The notes under the pieces were generated by a model, which ran no database searches, was not told the DNA's origin, and saw only the letters and a list, made by a program, of their open reading frames with translations. A stretch of 64,000 nucleotides of DNA from Virgisporangium aurantiacum (GTDB taxonomy: Bacteria > Actinomycetota > Actinomycetes > Mycobacteriales > Micromonosporaceae): the NCBI RefSeq assembly GCF_016863635.1, contig NZ_BOPG01000004.1, positions 62,001 to 126,000 of the forward strand, written 5' to 3'. Shown piece after piece: positions 48,773-56,953 of the stretch; the stretch's first letter is position 1, and each line of letters opens with the position of its first letter. The translations under genes were made by a program, and so were the position numbers.

Positions 48773-49647
48773 ACCAGATCGTTCTGGCCGCCGGCGGGGT
48801 GGTGTACCGGTGGCGTCCGGAGGGCGACGCCGAGATCCTGCTGGTGCACCGCCCGCGGTACGACGACTGGAGCCTGCCCAAGGGAAAGCTCGACCCGGGC
48901 GAGCACCGGCTGACGGCCGCGGTGCGCGAGGTACACGAGGAGACGGGCGTCCGGGGTGTGCCGCAGGCGCGGCTGCGCTCGGTCAGCTACCTCACCGGCG
49001 ACCCCGGCGTGGAGAAGCAGGTCGAGTACTGGTCGATGCGCTGCTCCGCCGACCACGGCCACGAGCCCGACCACGAGGTCGACGTCCTGCAGTGGGTGCC
49101 ACTGGCGACGGCCCGCGACCGCCTGACCTACGCGCACGACCGCGGCGTGGTGGCCTCGTTCGTGGCCCTTCCGCCGGTCACCGGCGTGGTGGTGCTGGTG
49201 CGGCACGCCCATGCCGGCCGCCGCGAGGGCTGGTCGGGCCCCGACGACGAACGCCCCCTCGACGAGAACGGACGCCGCGACGCGGAGACCGCCGCGCCGC
49301 TGCTGACCCTGTTCGAGCCGGAGCGCGTGCTCAGCGCGCCGGCCGTGCGGTGCCGCGACACCGTCGCCCCGGCGGCGGAACGGCTCGGATTGCGCCTTGA
49401 GGTCGACGGACGCTTCGCGGAGGCCGGAGACCCCGAGGAGGCACTGCACGCGCTGCAGGAGCTCGCTCAGGCCACGCAGGCGGCCGTTGTGTGCAGCCAG
49501 GGCGGGCTGATCCGGCCGCTGATCGCGTCCGTCCGCCCGGGCGGCGAGCCGCCCACCCCCAAGGGCACGGCGTGGGTGCTGGCGTTCGCGGCGTCCGGCG
49601 AGATCGCGTCGACCGCCCATCTGGATCTGAGAACCCCGGCCGTCTAG
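48769..49647 (+). CDS. mutT1: MutT1-like Nudix hydrolase with histidine phosphatase domain
   Basis: 292 residues. A complete Nudix box (GKLDPGEHRLTAAVREVHEE then TG) in the N-terminal half and a histidine-phosphatase domain with LVRHAHAG in the C-terminal half. This is the architecture of mycobacterial MutT1, which acts on 8-oxo-dGTP and diadenosine polyphosphates. GTG overlaps the CYTH-CHAD stop (GTGA). Confidence 0.95.
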   Translation: MNQIVLAAGGVVYRWRPEGDAEILLVHRPRYDDWSLPKGKLDPGEHRLTAAVREVHEETGVRGVPQARLRSVSYLTGDPGVEKQVEYWSMRCSADHGHEPDHEVDVLQWVPLATARDRLTYAHDRGVVASFVALPPVTGVVVLVRHAHAGRREGWSGPDDERPLDENGRRDAETAAPLLTLFEPERVLSAPAVRCRDTVAPAAERLGLRLEVDGRFAEAGDPEEALHALQELAQATQAAVVCSQGGLIRPLIASVRPGGEPPTPKGTAWVLAFAASGEIASTAHLDLRTPAV

Positions 49648-49745
49648 TACCGCTGGCGTCACCGCGGAGACGGGTGTTGCCGTCACTGTGTTCATCCGGC
49701 CTCTCCGGCACGCTCGTCCACAACGGATCGAGCGGGAGGAATGCC

Positions 49746-50960
49746 ATGTCGGGGAGACGCGTCATCGGTCGTCGAGTGGTTCTGGGCGGCGCCGTCGGAA
49801 GCGCCGTGGGTATCGCCCTTCCGGGTCTGGCCGGGCCGGCTCTCGCGTCGGGTGCCGACGACCTCGTCGCGTTCCGGCGCGACCTGCACAGCCATCCGGA
49901 GACCGCGGGCAACGAGGTGCGCACCGCCGGCCTCGTGGCGCGCCGGCTCCGTGCGGCCGGCCTCGAGGTCACCACGGGCATCGGTGGACACGGGGTGGTC
50001 GGTGTCCTCAGGGGCGCCCGGCGCGGCCGGACGGTCGCCTACCGGGCCGACATGGACGCCGTGCCGCCGAGCGGCCAGGTCGGCGGCGGTACGGAGGCGG
50101 CCCACCTGTGCGGCCACGACCTCCATACCACCATCGGGGTGGGAGTGGCGGAACTGCTCGCGCGCCGGCGGCGCAGGCTTTCCGGCACCGTGATGTTCGT
50201 CTTCCAGCCGGCCGAGGAGTCGCTCGCCGGCGCCGCCGCGATGCTCGCCGACGGTGTGTTCGACGCCGTCCGGCCGGCCGAGATCCACGCGTTGCACTGC
50301 GGCCCGTTCCCGGTCGGGCAGTTCGCGGTCATGCCCGGGTTCGGCCTGCCCGGCCAGGATCGCGGCGTCGTGACGCTCACCGGGCCCGACGCACCGGCCC
50401 GGGCACAGGCGCTGGCCACCGCGATCACAAACCTGAGAACGGTGTCTCAGCCCGCCACACCCGCCGACCTCGAACGCCTGGTGGCCGACCTGCAGACGCC
50501 GGGCACGCCGCTGGCCCGCTTCGTGTCCATCGGTGCACGAGCGGTGGACGCCCAGGTACAGGTCTCCTACCGATGCTGGCCCGAGAACCGTTACGAAGAG
50601 ATTCGCGCGAGCATCACCCGCCTCGCGAACTCCTCTGGCCCGGCCTCGGTGGCATTTCCGACCGACCCTTTCCCCGCGATGGTGGTACCCGAACGGAACG
50701 GCCGGGAGCAGGCCGGTTTCCTCCGGCGGACGCTCGGCGCCAAGGGGGTGACCACGCTGCACGCCTCGGTACCGTTCAACGGCGAGGATTTCGCGCTCTT
50801 CCTCGACCGGATCCCCGGCACGTTCACCTTTGTCGGCGTCCGCCGCCCGGGTTCCCCGATAGAGACGGCCTATCCCCACTTCCCCACGTTCGACCCTGAT
50901 GAGCAGGCCATAGGCGTGGGAGTACGAACAATGTCCGCCTGGTTGAGCAGCCGGACCTGA
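49746..50960 (+). CDS. Exported M20-family amidohydrolase/peptidase
   Basis: 404 residues. The N-terminus has a twin-arginine-like signal (GRRVVLGGAVG, then a hydrophobic core ending ALASG), so the folded protein is probably exported by Tat. The M20D core has DLHSHPET, CGHDLHTT, PAEES and a C-terminal NGEDFALFL. Members remove N-acyl groups from amino acids or cleave small amides. GGAGG precedes the ATG. Single gene followed by a terminator. Confidence 0.92.
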   Translation: MSGRRVIGRRVVLGGAVGSAVGIALPGLAGPALASGADDLVAFRRDLHSHPETAGNEVRTAGLVARRLRAAGLEVTTGIGGHGVVGVLRGARRGRTVAYRADMDAVPPSGQVGGGTEAAHLCGHDLHTTIGVGVAELLARRRRRLSGTVMFVFQPAEESLAGAAAMLADGVFDAVRPAEIHALHCGPFPVGQFAVMPGFGLPGQDRGVVTLTGPDAPARAQALATAITNLRTVSQPATPADLERLVADLQTPGTPLARFVSIGARAVDAQVQVSYRCWPENRYEEIRASITRLANSSGPASVAFPTDPFPAMVVPERNGREQAGFLRRTLGAKGVTTLHASVPFNGEDFALFLDRIPGTFTFVGVRRPGSPIETAYPHFPTFDPDEQAIGVGVRTMSAWLSSRT

Positions 50961-50970
50961 AGACGCGGCC

Positions 50971-51005
50971 GGGGGCCACAACTCCTGCAGTGAGTTGTGG
51001 CCCCC
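50971..51005. terminator. Bidirectional terminator between the M20 gene and hupB
   Basis: A perfect 14-bp stem (50971-50984 with 50992-51005) and a 7-nt loop. No long U-tract on either side. Confidence 0.8.
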
Positions 51006-51025
51006 GAGCCAGAAATCCGGAACTA

Positions 51026-51517
51026 CTAGGCCCGCTTGCGCGGAGCGGCCTTGGCGGTCGTGGTGCGCTTCGCCGGCGTGGCGGCCGCGCGAGTGGCCTT
51101 GGCCGTCGTCTTCTTGGCAGCCGTGGCCTTGGTGGCCGCGGCCTTCGTCGCCGGAGCCTTCTTGGCCGGCGCGGCCTTGCTGGCCGTCGCGGTGGTCTTC
51201 TTGGCGGCGGCGGTCTTCTTGGCCGCGGCGACCTTCGGGACCTTGCCGCTGGCAACCAGCTCACGGAACCCGGCACCCGGACGGAACGCCGGGACCGAGG
51301 TCTTCTTCACCTTCACCGCTTCGCCGGTGCGGGGGTTGCGGGCGGTTCTGGCCGCACGAACCCGCTTCTCGAAGACACCGAAGCCGGTGATGGCAACGCG
51401 GTCGCCCTTGGTGACCGCGTTCTGGATCTCCTTCAGCACGGCGTCAAGGGCGGCAGTGGCCGCTTTCTTGTCTCCGAGACTGACGGCGAGCGCTTCAACG
51501 AGCTCGGCCTTGTTCAC
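51026..51517 (-). CDS. hupB: HU-family DNA-binding protein with Lys/Ala-rich tail
   Basis: 163 residues. Residues 1-90 are HU ([19 protein letters not shown]), and 95-163 form a basic tail of AAKK/PAKK-type repeats, as in mycobacterial HupB and Streptomyces HupS. GGAGG lies 6-7 nt before the GTG. The gene has its own AT-rich promoter region (about 51585-51640). Confidence 0.98.
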   Translation of the reverse strand: MNKAELVEALAVSLGDKKAATAALDAVLKEIQNAVTKGDRVAITGFGVFEKRVRAARTARNPRTGEAVKVKKTSVPAFRPGAGFRELVASGKVPKVAAAKKTAAAKKTTATASKAAPAKKAPATKAAATKATAAKKTTAKATRAAATPAKRTTTAKAAPRKRA

Positions 51518-51543
51518 GTTCTTCCTCCGATACACAGTGGCTG

Positions 51544-51557
51544 GACTCGCGCGAGTC
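51544..51557. promoter_or_regulatory. Perfect 14-bp palindrome in the hupB leader
   Basis: GACTCGC followed by its exact complement, 26 bp before the hupB start. It could be an operator or an RNA hairpin without a loop; only the symmetry is seen. Confidence 0.4.
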
Positions 51558-51660
51558 ATCCCTTCGCGCAACGTATGGCCCTTGTGAGCAGGATACAAAC
51601 ATAAAGCGGAAAAGAAATCCTTGTGTCCTAACGAATTTCTCGCCGAGGCCCGCTGAAAGC

Positions 51661-52248
51661 CTAGGAAACGACCGGAAACCAGGTCTCCCGGGTGCCCTCG
51701 AAGGCGTCGATCGAGGCCTCGTGGCGCAGCGTCAGGCCGATGTCGTCGAGCCCTTCGAGCAGCCGCCAGCGGCTGAAATCGTCGAGCGGAAAGTCCCAGG
51801 ACCGTTGTCCCACAACGACTTTGCGACTTTCAAGATCGACGGTTACCGATACCTTCGGGTCGGCCTCAATGGTGTCCCACAGCTCCGTGACGGCCTCGGC
51901 GGGTAGCTCCACGGGCAGCAGCCCGCCCTTGAGGGAGTTCCCCCGAAAAATATCCCCGAAACGGGGAGCCACAACTGCCCGGAAGCCCCAGTCCTGCAGG
52001 GCCCAGACGGCGTGCTCCCGCGACGAGCCGGTGCCGAACTCGGGTCCGGCCACCAGGATCGTGGCCCCGACGTAGGCCTGGTCGTTCAACACGAAGGCCG
52101 GATCGCCGCGCCAGGCGTTGAAGAGGCCGTCGGCGAAACCGGTGCGGGTGACCCGCTTCAGGTACTCCGCCGGGATGATCTGGTCGGTGTCCACGTTGGA
52201 CCGCCTGAGCGGCACAGCCGTTCCAGTGTGGACGGTGAACTTCTCCAT
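51661..52248 (-). CDS. leuD: 3-isopropylmalate dehydratase small subunit
   Basis: 195 residues. [13 protein letters not shown] and the GTGSSREHA loop are the substrate-binding parts. Works with LeuC in leucine synthesis. GGGAG precedes the ATG and leuC ends 11 bp upstream. Confidence 0.98.
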   Translation of the reverse strand: MEKFTVHTGTAVPLRRSNVDTDQIIPAEYLKRVTRTGFADGLFNAWRGDPAFVLNDQAYVGATILVAGPEFGTGSSREHAVWALQDWGFRAVVAPRFGDIFRGNSLKGGLLPVELPAEAVTELWDTIEADPKVSVTVDLESRKVVVGQRSWDFPLDDFSRWRLLEGLDDIGLTLRHEASIDAFEGTRETWFPVVS

Positions 52249-52259
52249 CGTGATCTCCC

Positions 52260-53663
52260 TTACAGATCCGCGGGTGCGGCGAGGTGACCGGCCACAGCGG
52301 TCGCCGCGGCCACCGGCGGCGACACCAGGTGGGTGCGTCCGCCGCGGCCCTGGCGTCCCTCGAAGTTGCGGTTCGACGTGGACGCCGAGCGCTGGCCGGG
52401 CTTCAGCGTGTCGGGGTTCATGCCGAGGCACATCGAGCACCCGGCGAACCGCCACTCCGCGCCCGCCGCGGTGAACACCTCGTGCAGGCCCTCCTCCTCG
52501 GCTCGCGCCCGCACCACCGCGGAGCCGGGAACCACCAACATCCTCACGCCGTCGGCGACCTTGCGCCCACGCAGGACGTCGGCGGCCGCGCGCAGATCCT
52601 CGATGCGGCCGTTGGTGCAGGAGCCGAGGAACACGACGTCGACGGAGATGTCGCGCAGCGGCGTGCCGGCCGTCAGGTCCATGTACTCCAGCGCGCGGGT
52701 GGCGGCCGTGCGGTCGACCGGGTCGGTGAACGACTCCGGGTCGGGCACGGTCGCGTCCAAGGGCGCGCCCTGCCCGGGGTTGGTGCCCCAGGTGACGAAC
52801 GGCGTCAGTGTGGACGCGTCCAGCACCACCTCGGTGTCGAACACCGCACCTTCGTCGGTGCGCAGGCTCTCCCAGTAGGCGACCGCGGCGTCCCAGTCCT
52901 CCGGCGCGTGCTCGCGTCCCTTGAGATAGTCGTAGGTGGTCTGGTCCGGTGCGATGAGCCCGGCCTTGGCGCCCCACTCGATGCTCATGTTCGAGATCGT
53001 CATGCGGCCTTCCATCGAGAGCTTCTCGATGGCGGGGCCGCGGTACTCGACCACGTGCCCGCGTCCGCCGCCGGTGCCGACCTGCGTGATGAGCGTCAGC
53101 ACGAGGTCCTTCGCGGTGACACCGTCCGGCAGTTCACCGGTGACGGTGACGGCCATCTGCTTCGGCTTCGCCTGCGGCAGCGTCTGCGTGGCCAGCACGT
53201 GCTCGACCTCGCTGGTGCCGATGCCGAACGCCAGCGCGCCGAACGCACCGTGCGTCGCGGTGTGCGAGTCGCCGCACACGATCGTCATGCCCGGCTGCGT
53301 GAGGCCCAACTGCGGCCCGATCACGTGCACGATCCCCTGCTGCTCGTGCCCGAGCGGGTGCAGCCTGATCCCGAAGTCGGCGCAGTTCTTGCGCAGCGTC
53401 TCGATCTGCGTGCGCGAGATCGGATCGGAGATCGTGAGCAGGTTGTCGGTGGGCGTGTTGTGGTCCTCGGTGGCGATCGTCAGGTCCGGGCGGCGGACCG
53501 GACGGTTCGCCATCCGCAGGCCGTCGAACGCCTGTGGACTGGTGACCTCGTGCAACAGGTGCAGGTCGATGTAGAGCAGGTCCGGTTCCCCGTCGGCCTC
53601 GCGGACGACGTGGGCGTCCCATACCTTCTGCGCGAGAGTGCGCGGTGACTGTTCTCCCGACAT
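52260..53663 (-). CDS. leuC: 3-isopropylmalate dehydratase large subunit
   Basis: 467 residues, aconitase family. The [4Fe-4S] ligands lie in FLGSCTNGR and GCSMCLGMN. Isomerises 2- to 3-isopropylmalate with LeuD. TAGGAT ends 6 nt before the ATG and no ribosome site is seen, so the leuCD mRNA is probably leaderless. The divergent ndgR gene is only 37 bp away, and NdgR/LtbR-type proteins are known regulators of leuCD in Streptomyces and corynebacteria. Confidence 0.98.
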   Translation of the reverse strand: MSGEQSPRTLAQKVWDAHVVREADGEPDLLYIDLHLLHEVTSPQAFDGLRMANRPVRRPDLTIATEDHNTPTDNLLTISDPISRTQIETLRKNCADFGIRLHPLGHEQQGIVHVIGPQLGLTQPGMTIVCGDSHTATHGAFGALAFGIGTSEVEHVLATQTLPQAKPKQMAVTVTGELPDGVTAKDLVLTLITQVGTGGGRGHVVEYRGPAIEKLSMEGRMTISNMSIEWGAKAGLIAPDQTTYDYLKGREHAPEDWDAAVAYWESLRTDEGAVFDTEVVLDASTLTPFVTWGTNPGQGAPLDATVPDPESFTDPVDRTAATRALEYMDLTAGTPLRDISVDVVFLGSCTNGRIEDLRAAADVLRGRKVADGVRMLVVPGSAVVRARAEEEGLHEVFTAAGAEWRFAGCSMCLGMNPDTLKPGQRSASTSNRNFEGRQGRGGRTHLVSPPVAAATAVAGHLAAPADL

Positions 53664-53669
53664 CTGGAC

Positions 53670-53675
53670 ATCCTA
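53670..53675 (-). promoter_or_regulatory. Putative -10 element TAGGAT of a leaderless leuCD mRNA
   Basis: TAGGAT, 6-nt spacer, ATG of leuC. It lies in a 37-bp divergent region shared with ndgR, so an NdgR operator must overlap it or the start regions. Confidence 0.5.
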
Positions 53676-53687
53676 AAATTTGGGAGG

Positions 53688-53693
53688 TAAGTT
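53688..53693 (+). promoter_or_regulatory. Putative -10 element TAAGTT of ndgR
   Basis: TAAGTT, 7-nt spacer, GTG at 53701. Confidence 0.4.
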
Positions 53694-53700
53694 TCGGCTT

Positions 53701-54399
53701 GTGGGACACAGTATGAGCGGCGTCGGCGTCCTCGACAAGGCGGTGACCATCCTGGCCGCCTGCGTCGACGGCGCCAGCCTCGCGGAACTGGTCGAGCGAA
53801 CCAAGCTCCCGCGGGCCACCGCGCACCGCCTCGCACAGGCGCTGGAGATCCACCGGATGCTCGTCCGCGACGCCCAGGGCCGCTGGCGCCCGGGGCCGCG
53901 GCTCGGCGAGTTGGCCAACGCCGCCCCCGACATCCTTCTCACCGCGGCCGAGCCGATCCTCACCGCCCTGCGCGACGCCACCGGCGAGAGCGCCCAGCTG
54001 TACCTGCGCCGGGCCGACGAACGCATCTGCGTGGCCGCCGCCGAACGCGCGAGCGGCCTCCGCGACACCGTCCCGATCGGCGCCGTCCTGCCGATGACCG
54101 CCGGCTCCGCCGCGCAGGTGCTGCTGGCGTGGGAGCCGCCGGAGGCCGTGATGCCGCTGCTCCCCCGCTGCAAGTTCACCGGCCGCACGCTGGCCGAGGT
54201 CCGCCGCCGCGGCTGGGCGCAGAGCGTCGCCGAACGCGAACCCGGCGTGGCAAGCGTTTCCGCCCCGATCCGCGACCGGACCGGCCGCGTCATCGCGTCG
54301 ATCAGCGTGAGCGGCCCGATCGAACGGCTGGGCCGCCGCCCCGGCGACCGCCACGCGATGGCCGTGGTACGCGCCGGCCAACGCCTCTCGGGCCTCTGA
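53701..54399 (+). CDS. ndgR: IclR-family regulator, NdgR/LtbR type
   Basis: 232 residues. The N-terminal winged helix begins SGVGVLDKAV, the hallmark of NdgR (Streptomyces) and LtbR (Corynebacterium). The IclR ligand-binding domain follows (ERASGLRDTVPIGAVLPMTAGSAA is its centre; only the pattern matters). These proteins control leuCD and other amino-acid genes. GTG at 53701 is preferred because of the TAAGTT element; ATG at 53713 is the alternative. Divergent from leuC. Confidence 0.95.
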   Translation: MGHSMSGVGVLDKAVTILAACVDGASLAELVERTKLPRATAHRLAQALEIHRMLVRDAQGRWRPGPRLGELANAAPDILLTAAEPILTALRDATGESAQLYLRRADERICVAAAERASGLRDTVPIGAVLPMTAGSAAQVLLAWEPPEAVMPLLPRCKFTGRTLAEVRRRGWAQSVAEREPGVASVSAPIRDRTGRVIASISVSGPIERLGRRPGDRHAMAVVRAGQRLSGL

Positions 54400-54408
54400 G
54401 GCCCGCGC

Positions 54409-54966
54409 TCACCCCGCCGGGATGAGGTTGGGCACCGGCCCGGTGAGCAGGTCGTCGAGCAGTGCCGTACCGCGCGGCACGTAGGTGGGTGAGCCGTCGG
54501 CACCCGTGCCGAGGCCGAAGAAGTGCACGGTGGCGGCGCCCTCGCGCTCGACCCGCCAGAAGTTCGGAATCTTCGCCGCGGCGTACTCACGCGGCTTGGT
54601 GTGCCGGTCGAGTTCCATCGAACCCGGCGACACGATCTCGATCGCCAGCAACACGTCGGCCGGCTCGATCCACACGGTGCGGACCGAACTCGGGGCGACC
54701 AGCACAACGACGTCCGGGCTCCGACCAGAGTTGCCAACGCGGACTCCGGGGGTTGCGAGAACCCGCCCTTGATATCCGTTGGCGAACAACCAGGCGCTGA
54801 TCCGGACGCTCATCTCCGCATGTTCGGCGTCGGGCGGAGGCATGATGAGGAGGTTCCCTTCCTGTAGCTCGTAGCGGTGGTCGGGATCGCGCTCGGCGAG
54901 TTCGGCGACATCGTCGAGAGTCAGCGGCCGCGCAGCGGCCGGTAGGCGCACACTCACAGTGGTCAT
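54409..54966 (-). CDS. Uma2 family (DUF820) putative endonuclease
   Basis: 185 residues. PDVVVLVAP, AIEIVSPGS and YAAAKIPNFWRV form the PD-(D/E)xK-like core. GAGGAGG precedes the ATG. It resembles the protein at 16489-17046 only in fold motifs, so the two are not a recent duplication. Role unknown. Confidence 0.9.
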   Translation of the reverse strand: MTTVSVRLPAAARPLTLDDVAELAERDPDHRYELQEGNLLIMPPPDAEHAEMSVRISAWLFANGYQGRVLATPGVRVGNSGRSPDVVVLVAPSSVRTVWIEPADVLLAIEIVSPGSMELDRHTKPREYAAAKIPNFWRVEREGAATVHFFGLGTGADGSPTYVPRGTALLDDLLTGPVPNLIPAG

Positions 54967-55024
54967 CGCACCTCCTCTTCTGACACCTCACGATACCGGC
55001 CCAGCCGGTCGGATCGGAGATCGC

Positions 55025-55057
55025 AAAAGGCGCTCCCCGACCGAGTGGGAGAGCGCC
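55025..55057 (-). terminator. Terminator of the tRNA-Gln/tRNA-Glu transcript
   Basis: GGCGCTC-type stem of 10 bp with one bulge (left arm from 55057, right arm to 55029) followed by TTTT on the minus strand, just past tRNA-Glu. Confidence 0.8.
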
Positions 55058-55067
55058 GCACCATGTG

Positions 55068-55140
55068 TAGCCCCGAAGGGATTCGAACCCTCGCTACCGC
55101 CTTGAGAGGGCGGCGTCCTAGGCCGCTAGACGACGGGGCC
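55068..55140 (-). tRNA. tRNA-Glu (CUC)
   Basis: 73 nt. Acceptor stem GGCCCCG with CGGGGCT (one G-U pair), anticodon loop CTCTCAA giving CUC, T loop GGTTCGAATCC. The CCA end is not encoded. Confidence 0.97.
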
Positions 55141-55209
55141 CTAGAAACTTGCCAGTCTGCTGTTGTTCCCGGCCAGAATATCAGGCCACCTCACGAACAA
55201 CATCAGCCG

Positions 55210-55281
55210 CTGGGGTACCAGGACTCGAACCTAGACTAACTGAACCAGAATCAGTTGGGCTGCCAATTACCCCATACCCCA
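55210..55281 (-). tRNA. tRNA-Gln (CUG)
   Basis: 72 nt. Acceptor TGGGGTA with TACCCCA and a G discriminator as usual for tRNA-Gln, anticodon loop TTCTGGT giving CUG, T loop GGTTCGAGTCC. CCA not encoded. Confidence 0.97.
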
Positions 55282-55305
55282 TAGGCGCCGAAGCACCGGA
55301 GAGAA

Positions 55306-55334
55306 ACTGTACAGGGCGCCCCGCGCCCGGCCAA
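55306..55334 (-). promoter_or_regulatory. Promoter of the tRNA-Gln/tRNA-Glu unit
   Basis: TTGGCC (55329-55334), 17-bp spacer, TACAGT (55306-55311), about 25 bp before tRNA-Gln. A good vegetative-type promoter for this genome. Confidence 0.65.
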
Positions 55335-55344
55335 ATCGGTTCCG

Positions 55345-56154
55345 CTAATCCAGGGTCGTCACCGGGTTGGTCAGCTCGCCGATGCCTTCCACGCGGACGG
55401 TCACCGCGTCACCCGCGGTCAGCGGGCCGACGCCCGCCGGCGTGCCGGTGAGGATGACGTCGCCGGGGAGCAGGGTCATCACGTGTGAGACGTACGACAC
55501 CAGGGTCGGGATGTCGAACACCAGGTCCTTGGTGCGGCCGAGCTGGCGCACCTCGGCCACCGCGCCGGGCGGGCCGACCTCGCAGCGCACCTCGAGGTCG
55601 CTGACGTCGAGGCCGGTGACGATCCACGGGCCGAGCGGGCAGAACGAGTCGAAGCCCTTGGCGCGGGTCCACTGGCCGTCGGATTTCTGCAGGTCGCGCG
55701 CGGTGACGTCGTTCGCGCAGGTGTAGCCGAAGATGACCTTCTCGGCGGCGGCGCGGTCGAGGCGGCGGGCCGGGCCCGGGCCGACGCCGATCACCACGGC
55801 GAGCTCGGCCTCGTGGTCGACCTGCTTGCTCTGCGGAGGGAGCCGGATCGCGTCGTTGGGACCGATCACCGACGTCGACGGCTTGAGGAAGATCAGCGGT
55901 TCCTTCGGCACCTCGTTGCCGAGTTCGTGCGCGTGCTCGACGTAGTTGCGACCGACGCACACCACCTTGCTGGAGAAGATCGGCGCGAGCAGCCGGACGT
56001 CGGGCAGGGCCCACCGCTTGCCGGTGTACCGGACCTCCTCGAACGGGATCTTGTCGATCTCGGCGACGGTCAACGCGGAGACCGGCGCACCGGCCTCGCC
56101 CTCGACGACGCCGAACGACATGCCACCGGGGTGCACGAACCGAGCGAACCGCAT
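55345..56154 (-). CDS. Fumarylacetoacetate hydrolase family protein
   Basis: 269 residues. VCVGRNYVEHAHE, DHEAELAVVIG with the metal-binding acids, and LTGTPAGVG define the FAH superfamily. Members hydrolyse or decarboxylate acylpyruvates and related diketo acids; the substrate is open. TATGTT lies 6 nt before the ATG, so the mRNA is probably leaderless. The same family member lies near gltX, leuB and serA in mycobacteria. Confidence 0.95.
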   Translation of the reverse strand: MRFARFVHPGGMSFGVVEGEAGAPVSALTVAEIDKIPFEEVRYTGKRWALPDVRLLAPIFSSKVVCVGRNYVEHAHELGNEVPKEPLIFLKPSTSVIGPNDAIRLPPQSKQVDHEAELAVVIGVGPGPARRLDRAAAEKVIFGYTCANDVTARDLQKSDGQWTRAKGFDSFCPLGPWIVTGLDVSDLEVRCEVGPPGAVAEVRQLGRTKDLVFDIPTLVSYVSHVMTLLPGDVILTGTPAGVGPLTAGDAVTVRVEGIGELTNPVTTLD

Positions 56155-56160
56155 GCCAAC

Positions 56161-56166
56161 AACATA
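56161..56166 (-). promoter_or_regulatory. Putative -10 element TATGTT of the FAH gene
   Basis: TATGTT, 6-nt spacer, ATG. It is only 4 bp from the -10 element of the divergent gene. Confidence 0.5.
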
Positions 56167-56170
56167 GTCG

Positions 56171-56176
56171 TAGGCT
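56171..56176 (+). promoter_or_regulatory. Putative -10 element TAGGCT of the gene at 56183
   Basis: TAGGCT, 6-nt spacer, GTG. Confidence 0.5.
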
Positions 56177-56182
56177 CGACGC

Positions 56183-56938
56183 GTGATGTCCGCGGTCGAG
56201 GAGCATGAGCAGCGGGTCGACGCTCTGCTGCGCGACCACCTGCGCCGCCGGAAAGAGGGCATCAAGCACCCGGTCGAGGACTTCCTCTTCACCTACTACT
56301 CGTACCGCCCGGCGCAGCTACGGAAGTGGCGCCCGGACACGTCCACCGTGGCACCGGAACGGCGACAGACCGTCGGCTGGATCCGCGACCTCCTCGTCGC
56401 CACCGCACGACGACCGCCGCACCTCGGCTGCTTCGGCCTGCACGAGTGGGCCATGGTCTACCGGCTCGGCCAGCAGGAGATCCGGCACACCGCCTGGCCG
56501 CTCCGCCTGCCGCGGCCCGAGATCGCGGCGATGATCGAGGCGAAAGGCGTGCGCTGCAGCCACTTCGACGCGTTCCGGTTCTTCACGCCGCCGGCGCGTC
56601 CGCTGAACCTTCTGCAACCCACCCGCGAAACCCAGCACGAGAACGAGCAACCGGGGTGCCTGCACGCCAACATGGACCTCTACAAGTGGTCTTACAAGCT
56701 CGCGCCGACAGTCGGTTCGGAGACCGTGGTCGACTGCTTCGAACTGGCCCGCGACATCCGCACGCTCGACATGCGCGCCAGCCCGTACGACCTGGCCGGC
56801 CTCGGCTACGCGCCGGTGCGGGTGGAAACCACCGAGGGCCGCGCCGAATACGCCGCCGCGCAGCGGGCGTTCGCCGAACGGTCCGCGCCGTTGCGCCGTC
56901 GCCTCATCGACATTGTCGATCGGGCGTTTACCGCGTGA
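56183..56938 (+). CDS. Conserved actinobacterial protein, annotated elsewhere as 3-methyladenine DNA glycosylase
   Basis: 251 residues. Segments such as KHPVEDFLFTYYSYRPAQL and CLHANMDLYKWSYKLAP are highly conserved in actinobacterial proteins that databases, as I recall, call 3-methyladenine DNA glycosylase. I see no helix-hairpin-helix or AlkA/Tag motif, so this label should be treated with care. GTG at 56183 fits a leaderless transcript; ATG at 56186 is equally possible for translation. Confidence 0.8.
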   Translation: MMSAVEEHEQRVDALLRDHLRRRKEGIKHPVEDFLFTYYSYRPAQLRKWRPDTSTVAPERRQTVGWIRDLLVATARRPPHLGCFGLHEWAMVYRLGQQEIRHTAWPLRLPRPEIAAMIEAKGVRCSHFDAFRFFTPPARPLNLLQPTRETQHENEQPGCLHANMDLYKWSYKLAPTVGSETVVDCFELARDIRTLDMRASPYDLAGLGYAPVRVETTEGRAEYAAAQRAFAERSAPLRRRLIDIVDRAFTA

Positions 56939-56940
56939 GT

Positions 56941-56946
56941 TACCGT
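56941..56946 (+). promoter_or_regulatory. Putative -10 element TACCGT of the gene at 56954
   Basis: TACCGT, 7-nt spacer, GTG. It lies immediately past the stop of the preceding gene. Confidence 0.35.
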
Positions 56947-56953
56947 CGGCCGG

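Noticed and set aside
55025-55057. Hairpin beside the tRNAs as a possible attachment site or integrated element
   Set aside because: No integrase gene or repeated tRNA 3' end is present. The hairpin has a T-run and fits a terminator.
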